Shown piece after piece: positions 40,104-48,536 of a stretch of 64,000 nt of DNA. A model generated the notes under the pieces. It made no database searches. It was given only the letters and a program-made list of their open reading frames with translations, and had not been told where the DNA came from. Source of the stretch: Candidatus Krumholzibacteriota bacterium (lineage in GTDB: Bacteria > Krumholzibacteriota > Krumholzibacteriia > Krumholzibacteriales > Krumholzibacteriaceae); assembly GCA_030609325.1 (NCBI GenBank), contig JAUWCL010000017.1, forward strand, positions 1 through 64,000, read 5' to 3'. The first letter of the stretch is position 1, and the number at the start of each line of letters is the position of its first letter. A program made the translations under genes and the position numbers.

Positions 40104-40876
40104 CTGTCTTCCTCCAGGCCCCTGAGGGAGAGCTCCCTGAGCCATGCATACTTGAAGAAGACGCTGATAGCAGCAAGCGAGCAGAGCGTCAGCCCGACGG
40201 AACCGTCGAGGAACCCGAGCTGGAGGATATACATCCTCAGAAAACGGGCGGACGGCCTGAGGACCATTCCGGGGAACCTGCCCCTTCCCTTTCTGTGGAG
40301 CTCGAGAGCCCCCCGTCTGCTGTAGCTCTTCATCCGTTCGATATAGTCGTCGAGGTCCCTGTAGGGAATGTGGTCGAGCCGCTCACGCAGCCGTCCGGCC
40401 TTTCCATCGAGTTCGAAGCGTTCGTGCACCGCTCGCTCGGGATACCTCCCGCGGCCCCTTCGGAAGAGTCTCAGCACCCGGTCGCGGTCCCAGCCGCAGT
40501 GCTTTACTACCCTGCCAAGGAACTCGTTCCTTCTGTACAGCCAGAATCCGTTCTCCCGAGCCGACATGATCCTGTCTGCTATCTCCTCGCGCAGGGCATC
40601 GGAGAGGTATTCGTCAGCATCGAGGATCAGTACCCATTCGAGCGTGGCCTGGTCCATAGCCCAGTTCTTCTGGTCGGCGTTCGAGACGAACTCCCTGGTA
40701 AATACCCTCGCTCCGTATTCACCGGCGATGCGCAACGTCCCGTCGGTGCTCATCGAATCGACAACGATCACCTCGCCCACGCCGCGGGCGCTCTCGAGGC
40801 ACCTGCTGAGATTGTTCTCCTCGTTCAGCGTTATGATGATGAGAGATATCCGTGACAGATCCGTTTCAGTCCTCAT
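40100..40876 (-). CDS. Glycosyltransferase family 2 (WaaE-like)
   Basis: A 258-residue GT-A enzyme. ISLIIITLNEENNLSRCLES, VVDSMSTDGT and the DxD-type metal site WVLILDADEYLS are all present; NADQKNWAM is typical of the WaaE/KdtX subgroup, which adds glucose or a similar sugar to the LPS inner core. A C-terminal hydrophobic stretch may attach it to the membrane. It overlaps the upstream GT9 gene by 4 bases. Confidence 0.87.
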   Translation of the reverse strand: MRTETDLSRISLIIITLNEENNLSRCLESARGVGEVIVVDSMSTDGTLRIAGEYGARVFTREFVSNADQKNWAMDQATLEWVLILDADEYLSDALREEIADRIMSARENGFWLYRRNEFLGRVVKHCGWDRDRVLRLFRRGRGRYPERAVHERFELDGKAGRLRERLDHIPYRDLDDYIERMKSYSRRGALELHRKGRGRFPGMVLRPSARFLRMYILQLGFLDGSVGLTLCSLAAISVFFKYAWLRELSLRGLEEDR

Positions 40877-41952
40877 AATTCCCCTCCGATCGCCGCTCTC
40901 ACTTCACCGAAGACCTCATCGACCGTTATGATCTCCATGCACCTGTTGGGTCTGCATTTCTTTTCCCTGCACCCCTCGGCGCATTCGAGTCCCTTCCAGA
41001 GGACCCGGTGGAGCCCGTTCATCGGATCCCAGATCCGCGGATCTGTCGGCCCGAACAGCGTGACGGTCGGCACGCCGAGCAGGACCGCGATATGTTTCGG
41101 GCCGGAGTCGATCCCGACAAGAACCTCCATCCTGCCGATGAGAGCACCGGCTTCGGTTACCCCGGTCGGGGGCGGTACGATCGCGCCGGGAACAGCCCCG
41201 GCGATCTCCGCGGCCAGATCCTCCTCACCCGGTCCCCACATTATCACCGGCCGCAGGCCAAGCTCTCCGGATATCCTCCTCGACAAATCGACGAATCGAT
41301 CCCGCATCCAGCCCTTCGAGGAGTATGTCGAGCCGGGAACGATTCCCGCAAGCCCGCTCCCCGTATCCCCGAGAGACCTCACGAAAGAATCGGCCCATTC
41401 CACCGATGTTTCGATCGCCGGGAAACCGAAAGGCTCATCGCCGATATCGGTTCCGTGTCCGACCCCGTTCACTGACAGTCCGAGCATCCTGCCGAGCTCT
41501 AGGTTCGAATCGATCGCGTAGCATCTGACTCGTTTCCCGTCCCTTACAATGACCCTCGGCAGGACCTCGTGATAATACCTGTTACGCCGTCCCGTATCCA
41601 TTCCGATCCTGAGCCCGGCGCTGCAGAACCGCGTCAGCAGCGCGCTTCTCGGTGAGCTCAGCAGATCGATAGCCACGTCGGGCTTTCTCTTTCTCAGACG
41701 TCTGATCGCCGCCAGCTGTCCGGCCGCCGTGTCCGGGAGCGGGATCACATCGTCGAGACCGATATCTCCGGTCAGAGCCGCGGAATATTTCTCATTTACT
41801 AGGTATCCGATCCAGGCACCGGGGAAAGCGGCCCTTATACGGCTGATGAGCGGAAGCGTGAGGACGATGTCGCCCAGCGCGAAGAGCCGTACCAGGAGGA
41901 TCGACTTCAGGTCTTCCATCTGTTTCAGATCGATGACTGCTGCGTCACTCAT
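40873..41952 (-). CDS. Glycosyltransferase family 9 (heptosyltransferase-like)
   Basis: A 359-residue GT9 enzyme. LVRLFALGDIVLTLPLISRI near residue 19 is the N-terminal signature, and GIDSGPKHIAVLLGVPTVTL the C-terminal donor-site signature. A C-terminal cysteine group (CAEGCREKKCRPNRC) is shared with two other GT9 proteins in this window (41956-42990 and 44567-45616). It probably transfers an ADP-heptose-derived or related sugar to the LPS core. Overlaps the GT2 gene by 4 bases. Confidence 0.88.
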   Translation of the reverse strand: MSDAAVIDLKQMEDLKSILLVRLFALGDIVLTLPLISRIRAAFPGAWIGYLVNEKYSAALTGDIGLDDVIPLPDTAAGQLAAIRRLRKRKPDVAIDLLSSPRSALLTRFCSAGLRIGMDTGRRNRYYHEVLPRVIVRDGKRVRCYAIDSNLELGRMLGLSVNGVGHGTDIGDEPFGFPAIETSVEWADSFVRSLGDTGSGLAGIVPGSTYSSKGWMRDRFVDLSRRISGELGLRPVIMWGPGEEDLAAEIAGAVPGAIVPPPTGVTEAGALIGRMEVLVGIDSGPKHIAVLLGVPTVTLFGPTDPRIWDPMNGLHRVLWKGLECAEGCREKKCRPNRCMEIITVDEVFGEVRAAIGGEL

Positions 41953-41955
41953 CCT

Positions 41956-42990
41956 CTACCATCCCGTGACCCTGCCGAGGCCCTCTGCAACCTCGTCGAC
42001 GGAGATCTTCTCAAGACACTTCATGTCTCCGCACTCATGGAGATGGCACGGTGCGCACGCCTCATTCCTCGTAATCACCTCGTAAGGTCCCATGCCGGAG
42101 TACGGGAACCAGATATCTGGCTCTGTCGGCCCGAATATCCCGACCGTCGGGACGCCGAGCGCGACACCGGTGTGCATTACACCTCCGTCGTTTGAAACGA
42201 GCGCATCGCAGGCGGCGATCGCTGCGGCTGCCTCTCTTATCGGCATAGGCGGCAGGGCTGCTGCCGAGCCGGCCGACTCCGAGACGACCTGCTCCGATAA
42301 AAGCTCCTCACCGGGGCCCGTGACGAGGAGCGACCGTGAGTCGAACCTCTCTATGACCACCCTTGCAAGGGAGGCGAACGAGAATGCCGGCCAGCGTTTC
42401 GCGGGCCAGGTACCCCCTGCGTGAAAGACTACGGTTCTATCCGGAGCGGCTCCGCCGAAGGCCGAATCGACTGTCGATCTTCCCGACACCAACTCGTCCT
42501 CGCTCAGAAAAACGCGTGGCCGTCTCTCTGATGATGCGCATCCGAGAATCTCGAGGGCGGCGAGATGGTGGCTTATTGCGCTTCTTATATTGCTGTCCGG
42601 TTCGAAAACATCAGTGTAGATACGCCCTCTCCACTTCCGGCCTCCACCGATCCTGACCGGGATACCGGAGAACCTCAGAATGTTGGCGCTACGCGGATTG
42701 TAGAAGAGATCGACGGCCGCCGCGAACCCGAGCTTCCTGATCTTCCTGATCGTCGAGAGCATCGACGCGATCCCCTTCCCCACCTCGATAACCCCCGTGA
42801 GGCCGGGGTGGTTCTCGAGTATCGACGAATAGGGAGGCTCTGCCATGTACCATATCTCCGCACCGGGAAAGCATTCCCCGAGGGCATCGATCACCGGTGT
42901 GGTGAGGATCACATCACCGAGGTACCGCAGCCTCGTCACAAGGATTCTGACGGGGCCGTCCCTTCTCACGGATATCGCGGCAGGATCCAA
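41956..42990 (-). CDS. Glycosyltransferase family 9 (heptosyltransferase-like)
   Basis: A 344-residue GT9 enzyme with ILVTRLRYLGDVILTTPVI near residue 15 and VSNDGGVMHTGVALGVPTVG as the donor-site signature. The C-terminal cysteine group CAPCHLHECGDMKC is conserved with its neighbours. One base separates it from the hldE adenylyltransferase gene upstream, so it is part of the same operon. Which heptose position it adds cannot be told. Confidence 0.88.
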   Translation of the reverse strand: MDPAAISVRRDGPVRILVTRLRYLGDVILTTPVIDALGECFPGAEIWYMAEPPYSSILENHPGLTGVIEVGKGIASMLSTIRKIRKLGFAAAVDLFYNPRSANILRFSGIPVRIGGGRKWRGRIYTDVFEPDSNIRSAISHHLAALEILGCASSERRPRVFLSEDELVSGRSTVDSAFGGAAPDRTVVFHAGGTWPAKRWPAFSFASLARVVIERFDSRSLLVTGPGEELLSEQVVSESAGSAAALPPMPIREAAAAIAACDALVSNDGGVMHTGVALGVPTVGIFGPTEPDIWFPYSGMGPYEVITRNEACAPCHLHECGDMKCLEKISVDEVAEGLGRVTGW

Positions 42991-42991
42991 T

Positions 42992-43471
42992 CTATTCCTC
43001 CCGCCTCAGCCGTGCGATTATCCTCCGGCTCGACCTGTCCTTCTGATCGCCGGTTATGACCGTGACACAGCCGATCTCCCTGGCCGTCTCTATCTCGGGT
43101 ACCGTCTCCACGGTGTAATCCGTTCCCTTCGCGTGAACGTCGGGCCTGAGCTCCCTCAGCACACCGTCAACGGTATCCTCCCCGAAGATCAGAACAAAAT
43201 CGACGAAGCGCATCGCCGAGATTATCTCGGCTCTCTCGACCACAGGCATTACCGGCCTGCCCTCCCCCTTGATGCGCCTCGTAGAATCGTCGTCGTTCAC
43301 CGCCGCCACAAGTACGTCGCCGTGGGCCGCCGCTTGCTCAAGGTATCGCACGTGACCAACGTGGATAATATCGAAACAACCGTTGGCCAGGACCACCGTC
43401 CCGCCTCCCGAGCGTTTCTCGTCGAGGAACCCGGCCAGCCGTCCGGCGTCGGTGAATATGACCTCTTTCAT
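42992..43471 (-). CDS. rfaE2: ADP-heptose synthase, adenylyltransferase part (HldE C-terminal/RfaE2)
   Basis: A 159-residue cytidylyltransferase-fold enzyme. LANGCFDIIHVGHVRYLEQA near residue 29 contains the HxGH nucleotide-binding motif. It adenylates D-glycero-beta-D-manno-heptose-1-phosphate to ADP-heptose. In E. coli this domain is fused to the kinase in HldE; here the two are separate genes, with the kinase gene directly upstream. Enzymes GmhA, GmhB and HldD are not in the window. Confidence 0.92.
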   Translation of the reverse strand: MKEVIFTDAGRLAGFLDEKRSGGGTVVLANGCFDIIHVGHVRYLEQAAAHGDVLVAAVNDDDSTRRIKGEGRPVMPVVERAEIISAMRFVDFVLIFGEDTVDGVLRELRPDVHAKGTDYTVETVPEIETAREIGCVTVITGDQKDRSSRRIIARLRREE

Positions 43472-43520
43472 TCCAGTATCCTCTCTCCGCCGTCCAGTAG
43501 CGCGGCGAACTGCATCGCTC

Positions 43521-44567
43521 CTATCCTAAACTGCCGCCTTCCCCTTTTCCTTCCATCATGGAATCGAGACTCGACAGGATCTCCCCCGGTCTCGTTACCG
43601 CCGTGCCTCTCTTCATGACCACGATCGACGCGGCCACGTTCGCCGCCAGCATCGCCTCCGGCATACCGGCGCCGGCTGCGAGAGTCAGGGCGATCACCGA
43701 AGCAACGGTATCCCCCGCCCCCGTGACATCGGTCGCCTCCGGGCTTCCGACCACTCTTACCTTCAGGGTCTTTCTGCGCGGGCGAAACAAGGCCATCCCG
43801 AGCCTGCCCCTCGTGATGAGGAGAGAATCGGATCGCAGTATCCGCATCAGCTTCCTTCCCGTCTTTTCCAGGACCTCTTCGGAACCGGGATCGATCCCTG
43901 CGGCTTCGGCCGCTTCCACCTCGTTCGGCGTCGCAGTGGTGATCCCCCTGAAGCGGGCGAGCCCGAACCGGGAATCGGCGATCACCGGGATACCGGAGGC
44001 GGAAGCCATTTCGATAACCGCCGGCGCCACACCTCCCGTGAGTACTCCCTGCCCGTAATCACTCAGTATCACGGCCCCGCACCGGTGCATGCTTCTCTCT
44101 ATCGCGCGGAGGAGCCTCTTCTCTACGGAAGGAGTGAGCTCAGAGCGGTTCTCCCTGTCGATCCTTACGATCTGCTGCCGCTGCGCGTGAAAATCCCCCG
44201 CGAGAACCCTCGTCTTCGATGTTGTCATCCGCCCCTCGGCAGCGATTATCCCGCCGGTATTGACTCCCGACGAACGGAGCATCTCGACGAGCCTGTCGGC
44301 GGTATCGTCCCTCCCTGTCACTCCGGCCGCGACGGCTCTTCCGCCGAGGGAGGCGACATTGGTCGCCGCATTTGCCGCACCACCGGGGCACCACGAGCTC
44401 TTGTCATACCTGACTATGACCACGGGGGCCTCTCTCGACACCCTGTCGGTAGTACCGTAGATATATTCGTCAAGGATCATGTCACCCACGACGAGGACCT
44501 TCTTTCCCTTCCAGGAAAGAACCGTTTTCCTCACGCCGCTGTAATCGTCGATCGATGTCCTGTTCAC
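43521..44567 (-). CDS. rfaE1: Heptose-7-phosphate kinase (HldE N-terminal/RfaE1)
   Basis: A 348-residue PfkB/ribokinase-family enzyme. VVGDMILDEYIYG near residue 24, the substrate region WCPGGAANAATNVASLGG near residue 57, and the late GAGDT motif (ATDVTGAGDTVASV, with the catalytic Asp) near residue 290 are present. It phosphorylates D-glycero-D-manno-heptose-7-phosphate at C1. GTG start, overlapping the waaF-like stop by one base (TAGTG). It forms the split HldE pair with the next gene. Confidence 0.92.
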   Translation of the reverse strand: MNRTSIDDYSGVRKTVLSWKGKKVLVVGDMILDEYIYGTTDRVSREAPVVIVRYDKSSWCPGGAANAATNVASLGGRAVAAGVTGRDDTADRLVEMLRSSGVNTGGIIAAEGRMTTSKTRVLAGDFHAQRQQIVRIDRENRSELTPSVEKRLLRAIERSMHRCGAVILSDYGQGVLTGGVAPAVIEMASASGIPVIADSRFGLARFRGITTATPNEVEAAEAAGIDPGSEEVLEKTGRKLMRILRSDSLLITRGRLGMALFRPRRKTLKVRVVGSPEATDVTGAGDTVASVIALTLAAGAGMPEAMLAANVAASIVVMKRGTAVTRPGEILSSLDSMMEGKGEGGSLG

Positions 44568-45616
44568 TATTTACTCTCCCTCATGATTTCCATAACGGCA
44601 TTGAATAAATCATCGGGACCTATATCCTGCAGGCAGTGCATATCACCATCGGGACATTCCTTCCTGAAGCACGGGGCGCATTCTGCTCCAGACGTGACAA
44701 CCCTCGAATGCGGGCCGAGTGGGGCGGTCCATCCGGGGCTGGTCGACCCGAAGATAGAAACTGTGGGGATACCCATCGCTGCCGAAACATGAACCGGCCC
44801 GCTGTCGTTTCCGACCACAAGGTCCGCTCCCCTCAGAATCGACATGAGGCCACCAATACCCGATCTGCCCGCGAGGTTGAGCGCTCCGTCGTCAGCTTCA
44901 GTGATGCCATCGAGGTACTCCCTCTCACGTTCAGAGCCGACAGTTACCGTCCGGAGCCCCATCTCCTCTCTCAGCCTGCCGGCCAGAGCGGTGAATCTCT
45001 CCCGCGGCCACACCTTGGCCGGACCATACGCAGCGCCGGCAGCGAATACTGCGTAGCCGCTCTCCAGTCCATACCCGGTGATCCGCTCTTTCCAGTCGTA
45101 CGGCGCCACGACACAGGGCCCCGGGACCGTTTCCGTCCCCGAACCGCTGTACAGCCGGGCGAACCGGGCGTATTCCTCCGAGAGATGGATCTTCCTGTGA
45201 AGATCGGTCGATACCGGATCGGTCATCAGCCAGTCTCTTCCGCCGCTCCGGTAGCCGATCCTTCTTCTGCTCCCTCCGAGACATGCGGCGAGAGCCGCAG
45301 AGAACGACATCGGAAGCACGAAGGCTGCATCCCATCCGTGATCCGGGCGCTGCGCGCGGAGAGCAAGGATCGCGCTTCTCACCCCTCCCTTCCTCCCGTA
45401 CGTAATCAGGTTGTCGAGAAACGCGCATCTCCTCAGCAGGTCTGAAACATAGTCACGGCACAGGACCGATATGAAATCGTCTGGATTCTCTTTCCTGAGT
45501 ATCGAGAGGAACGGCGTCGCCATCACAACGTCGCCGATCCAGTTCGGAACGAGTACGAGGAGTTCCTTACGCCCTGATCTGCAGGCTGTAGAGCTTCCGG
45601 TAGATCCCTTCCTCAC
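44567..45616 (-). CDS. waaF: LPS heptosyltransferase II (WaaF-like)
   Basis: A 349-residue GT9 enzyme. LVLVPNWIGDVVMATPFLS near residue 20 is the WaaF-like N-terminal signature, and VGNDSGPVHVSAAMGIPTVS gives the donor site. The C-terminal cysteine group CAPCFRKECPDGDMHC is present. The GTG start at 45616 lies inside msbA, a 50-base overlap, and is preceded by GAGGAG; no later standard start codon exists before the conserved region. It should add the second heptose of the inner core. Confidence 0.86.
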   Translation of the reverse strand: MRKGSTGSSTACRSGRKELLVLVPNWIGDVVMATPFLSILRKENPDDFISVLCRDYVSDLLRRCAFLDNLITYGRKGGVRSAILALRAQRPDHGWDAAFVLPMSFSAALAACLGGSRRRIGYRSGGRDWLMTDPVSTDLHRKIHLSEEYARFARLYSGSGTETVPGPCVVAPYDWKERITGYGLESGYAVFAAGAAYGPAKVWPRERFTALAGRLREEMGLRTVTVGSEREREYLDGITEADDGALNLAGRSGIGGLMSILRGADLVVGNDSGPVHVSAAMGIPTVSIFGSTSPGWTAPLGPHSRVVTSGAECAPCFRKECPDGDMHCLQDIGPDDLFNAVMEIMRESK

Positions 45617-47423
45617 CGATCAACTCCTCATGTGTGCCAATCTGCTTTATACTGCCGTCCTCGAGGACGACGATCCGGTCGGCGTTCTTGATGGTCGACA
45701 GCCTGTGAGCGATAACGAGGGTAGTCCTGCCGCGCACGAGTCTTTCGATGGCCTCCTGGACCAGCGCCTCGCTCTCCACGTCGAGAGAGCTGGTGGCCTC
45801 GTCGAGTATCAGTATCTGGGGGTTTTTCAGGAGTGCGCGCGCAATTGCAAGCCGCTGCCTCTGTCCTCCGGAGAGCTGGACTCCCCGGTCGCCTATCACC
45901 GTATCGTATCCATGCGACATCGCCTCTATGAACTTGTGCGCGTTGGCCGCCCGGGCGGCGGTGACAACGTCCTCGAGCGGACAGTCTGACATCCCGTACG
46001 CGATATTGTTGAAGACCGTGTCGTTGAAGAGTATCGTCTCCTGCGTCACGATCCCCATGAGGGCCCGGAGTGAGGATATCCTTATGCGGGAGAGATCTCT
46101 TCCGTCGATCATTATCCTGCCGGAATCGGGCTCGTAGAAACGCGGGAGCAGGTCGGCCAGTGTCGATTTCCCTGCGCCGCTCGCTCCTACCAGCGCGACG
46201 ACCTCGCCCCTGCCTATCTTCAGGTCGACGTTCTCGAGTACAGGCCTCTCCCCATCATAGCTGAACCTTACATCCTCGTAAGCGATCTCCTCGCAGATCG
46301 CGTCGATCTCCTCGTCGCCGGAGATCTCCTCCTCGGTCTTTATATCGAGGATGTCGAAAATCCTCTGCGCGCAGACAATCCCCTCCTGTACGACGTTGTT
46401 GAGCTTGCTGAGGTTCTTGATCGGGGTCACGATCCAGAGCATCGCGCCTATGAACATCATGAGGTTGGCCGGGTCGATCTGCTGTGAGATGACCAGCCTT
46501 CCACCGTACCAGAGGATGACGACGCTCGCCATGATACCGAGCGTTTCGCTCGTCGGCGACGCCAGCTCGGCGAAGCGTCTCATCTTGATATACTCTCTGA
46601 GGTACCGGCGGTTGAAATCGCCGAATTTCATCTGCTCGAACCGCTCCATCCCGAACGCCTTCACTACCCGGACCCCCGATATCGTCTCCTGCAGGACGGA
46701 GGTCATATCTGCCATCCGCTCCTGTGCCCTCCTGCTGCCCTTCCTGAGCTTCCTGCTGATGACGGTGATGAGAACGATGTTCAGGGGAACGAGTACAATC
46801 GTCAGGAGAGAGAGCTGCCAGGATGTATAAAAGATTATCGCGACGGCTATGACCATCATCAGACCGTTACGTATTATGCTGGCAAGCCCGCCGACGACCG
46901 CTCCGCGCAAGTTTGTCACGTCGTTCGTGATTCTCGAGATGAGATGACCCGTCCTCTGCCGGTCGAAAAACGACATCGGGAGCATCTGTATCTTTCCGTA
47001 CAGCTCGTCCCTCATCGACTTGAGTATCGACTGCTCGAGAAAGACGGTCAGGTACATCCCGAAATATCCAAAGACGTTCTTCACTATCATCAGCGCGAGG
47101 AATATCATACAGAATCTCGCGAGACGCTCCGTCGGAGTGCCCCGGTATATTATCCGGGTGGCCTGTCTTCGCAGGCCGTCCATCTGCGTCTCGATTCCGT
47201 CGGGTATAAGCGGCGAGCCATGGTCCCCTTCATCTCTCTCTTCGACCGGAGCGGGCTCCGTCGAGAAAACTATGTTGAGGAAGGGCGGTATCAGTGTAAG
47301 CGATACTCCGCTGAGCGAGGCAAATATGGTCGTGCATATGAAGAGGATCACTGCCCTCTTCCACCATGGCCGGAGATAGCCGAGTAATCTGGGATATGTG
47401 CGTGCCGGGTTCTGGCCGTTCAT
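45567..47423 (-). CDS. msbA: Lipid A/lipid-linked glycan exporter MsbA-type ABC transporter
   Basis: A 618-residue fused ABC exporter. About six transmembrane helices fill residues 20-350; the ATPase domain follows, with Walker A GASGAGKST, signature LSGGQRQRLAIARALL, Walker B ILILDEATSSLD and H-loop AHRLST. By context within LPS-core genes it flips lipid A-core across the inner membrane. The N-terminal segment contains an acidic insert (EPAPVEERDEGDHGSP, about residues 57-72) that E. coli MsbA lacks. Confidence 0.88.
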   Translation of the reverse strand: MNGQNPARTYPRLLGYLRPWWKRAVILFICTTIFASLSGVSLTLIPPFLNIVFSTEPAPVEERDEGDHGSPLIPDGIETQMDGLRRQATRIIYRGTPTERLARFCMIFLALMIVKNVFGYFGMYLTVFLEQSILKSMRDELYGKIQMLPMSFFDRQRTGHLISRITNDVTNLRGAVVGGLASIIRNGLMMVIAVAIIFYTSWQLSLLTIVLVPLNIVLITVISRKLRKGSRRAQERMADMTSVLQETISGVRVVKAFGMERFEQMKFGDFNRRYLREYIKMRRFAELASPTSETLGIMASVVILWYGGRLVISQQIDPANLMMFIGAMLWIVTPIKNLSKLNNVVQEGIVCAQRIFDILDIKTEEEISGDEEIDAICEEIAYEDVRFSYDGERPVLENVDLKIGRGEVVALVGASGAGKSTLADLLPRFYEPDSGRIMIDGRDLSRIRISSLRALMGIVTQETILFNDTVFNNIAYGMSDCPLEDVVTAARAANAHKFIEAMSHGYDTVIGDRGVQLSGGQRQRLAIARALLKNPQILILDEATSSLDVESEALVQEAIERLVRGRTTLVIAHRLSTIKNADRIVVLEDGSIKQIGTHEELIGEEGIYRKLYSLQIRA

Positions 47424-47444
47424 CGCTTGGTCTCCGCGCTGTTT

Positions 47445-48536
47445 CTAGACGGTTATCTCCTCGCCCGTCGCGAGGACCTCTTCCACCTTGCCGAAGAAGC
47501 TCTTGAGCGAAAGCTTCTCTCCCCTGGTCCCCTTGAATATCCTGACGTTGGGCATGTTCTCCGGGATCCAGGACTTCCCGTCATATTTCGTGAACAGTCC
47601 TATTGTCGGGACCTTCATCGCGGAAGCGAAATGGAAGAGGTTCGTATTTCCGGAAATGAATAGGTCGCACTGCGACAGAAGAGCGAGAGTCTCTCCGGCG
47701 TTCGTCGGGACCAGGTCGATGACCTCGCCCTTCAGCTCCCCCGAGATCTTCTGCACGAGCTTCTCGTCCCAGGGATCGGTCAGCACGAGGAACTTGACCT
47801 TCATCCGCCCGGCGAGATTGTTGGCCAGATAGGCGATGATCTCGGGTATGACCCTGTGCCTGCTCTTGCTCCTGCCTGGATCGATCCCGACGGTGATGAC
47901 GCCCTTCTCCGGCTTCCTGAAATGGATCAGCTGCCTTGCGTGATTCAGGTCGGCCTGCGGCAGGATGATATCCCTCTGCACCTCTCCGGTAGGAAGCCCG
48001 AGGGACTCTATCAGCCGGACCATCCTCTCACCCTCGTATCCGCGTGATGATATTCTCACCTCGAGGTTGATGAAGGGAAAGGCCAACTGATGGTGGAACC
48101 CTATCCTCATCGACGCACCAGACGCGAAGGCGAGAGTGTGCCTCTCCAACGAGATGCCTCTGCTCAGCAGTATCACCGTGTCGATGTGCTGCTGACGGAG
48201 CTTGCGGACGAGGGCATAGTAGTCGGCTGTGAGAAATCTCAGCTGTTTTCTGTTGTACGTCAGTATCGAATGGACCCTGAAAGTGCTCCTGGCGATGTCG
48301 GAATCGTCCGAGTTTACGAGCAGGGTCGTCCTTATTCCCGGGAAGCGATCGTGGAACCAGTTTGCCACTGGAGCGGCAAAGAGCATGTCGGTCGCGTCGC
48401 CGGAATCTATGAACAGCAGCCTGGTGGACCCGGTGATGCCCCCCGGAAGAGCGAAAGGTTCCTCCTTGCCCGTACGCTTGAGGAAATACGAGACTATTTT
48501 CGGCACGATCTGTCTTTCGCCGCTATCTCTTCGCAT
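47445..48536 (-). CDS. Glycosyltransferase family 9, divergent
   Basis: A 363-residue GT9-like protein. The N-terminal signature is altered to LLFIDSGDATDMLFAAPVAN near residue 40, and the donor site reads ISGNTNLFHFASAMKVPTIG, where the usual SGPxH is NLFHF. It also lacks the C-terminal cysteine group of the other three GT9 proteins. It may use a different sugar or be a non-catalytic relative. Its start overlaps lon by 14 bases, tying the LPS run to hsp20-lon. Confidence 0.78.
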   Translation of the reverse strand: MRRDSGERQIVPKIVSYFLKRTGKEEPFALPGGITGSTRLLFIDSGDATDMLFAAPVANWFHDRFPGIRTTLLVNSDDSDIARSTFRVHSILTYNRKQLRFLTADYYALVRKLRQQHIDTVILLSRGISLERHTLAFASGASMRIGFHHQLAFPFINLEVRISSRGYEGERMVRLIESLGLPTGEVQRDIILPQADLNHARQLIHFRKPEKGVITVGIDPGRSKSRHRVIPEIIAYLANNLAGRMKVKFLVLTDPWDEKLVQKISGELKGEVIDLVPTNAGETLALLSQCDLFISGNTNLFHFASAMKVPTIGLFTKYDGKSWIPENMPNVRIFKGTRGEKLSLKSFFGKVEEVLATGEEITV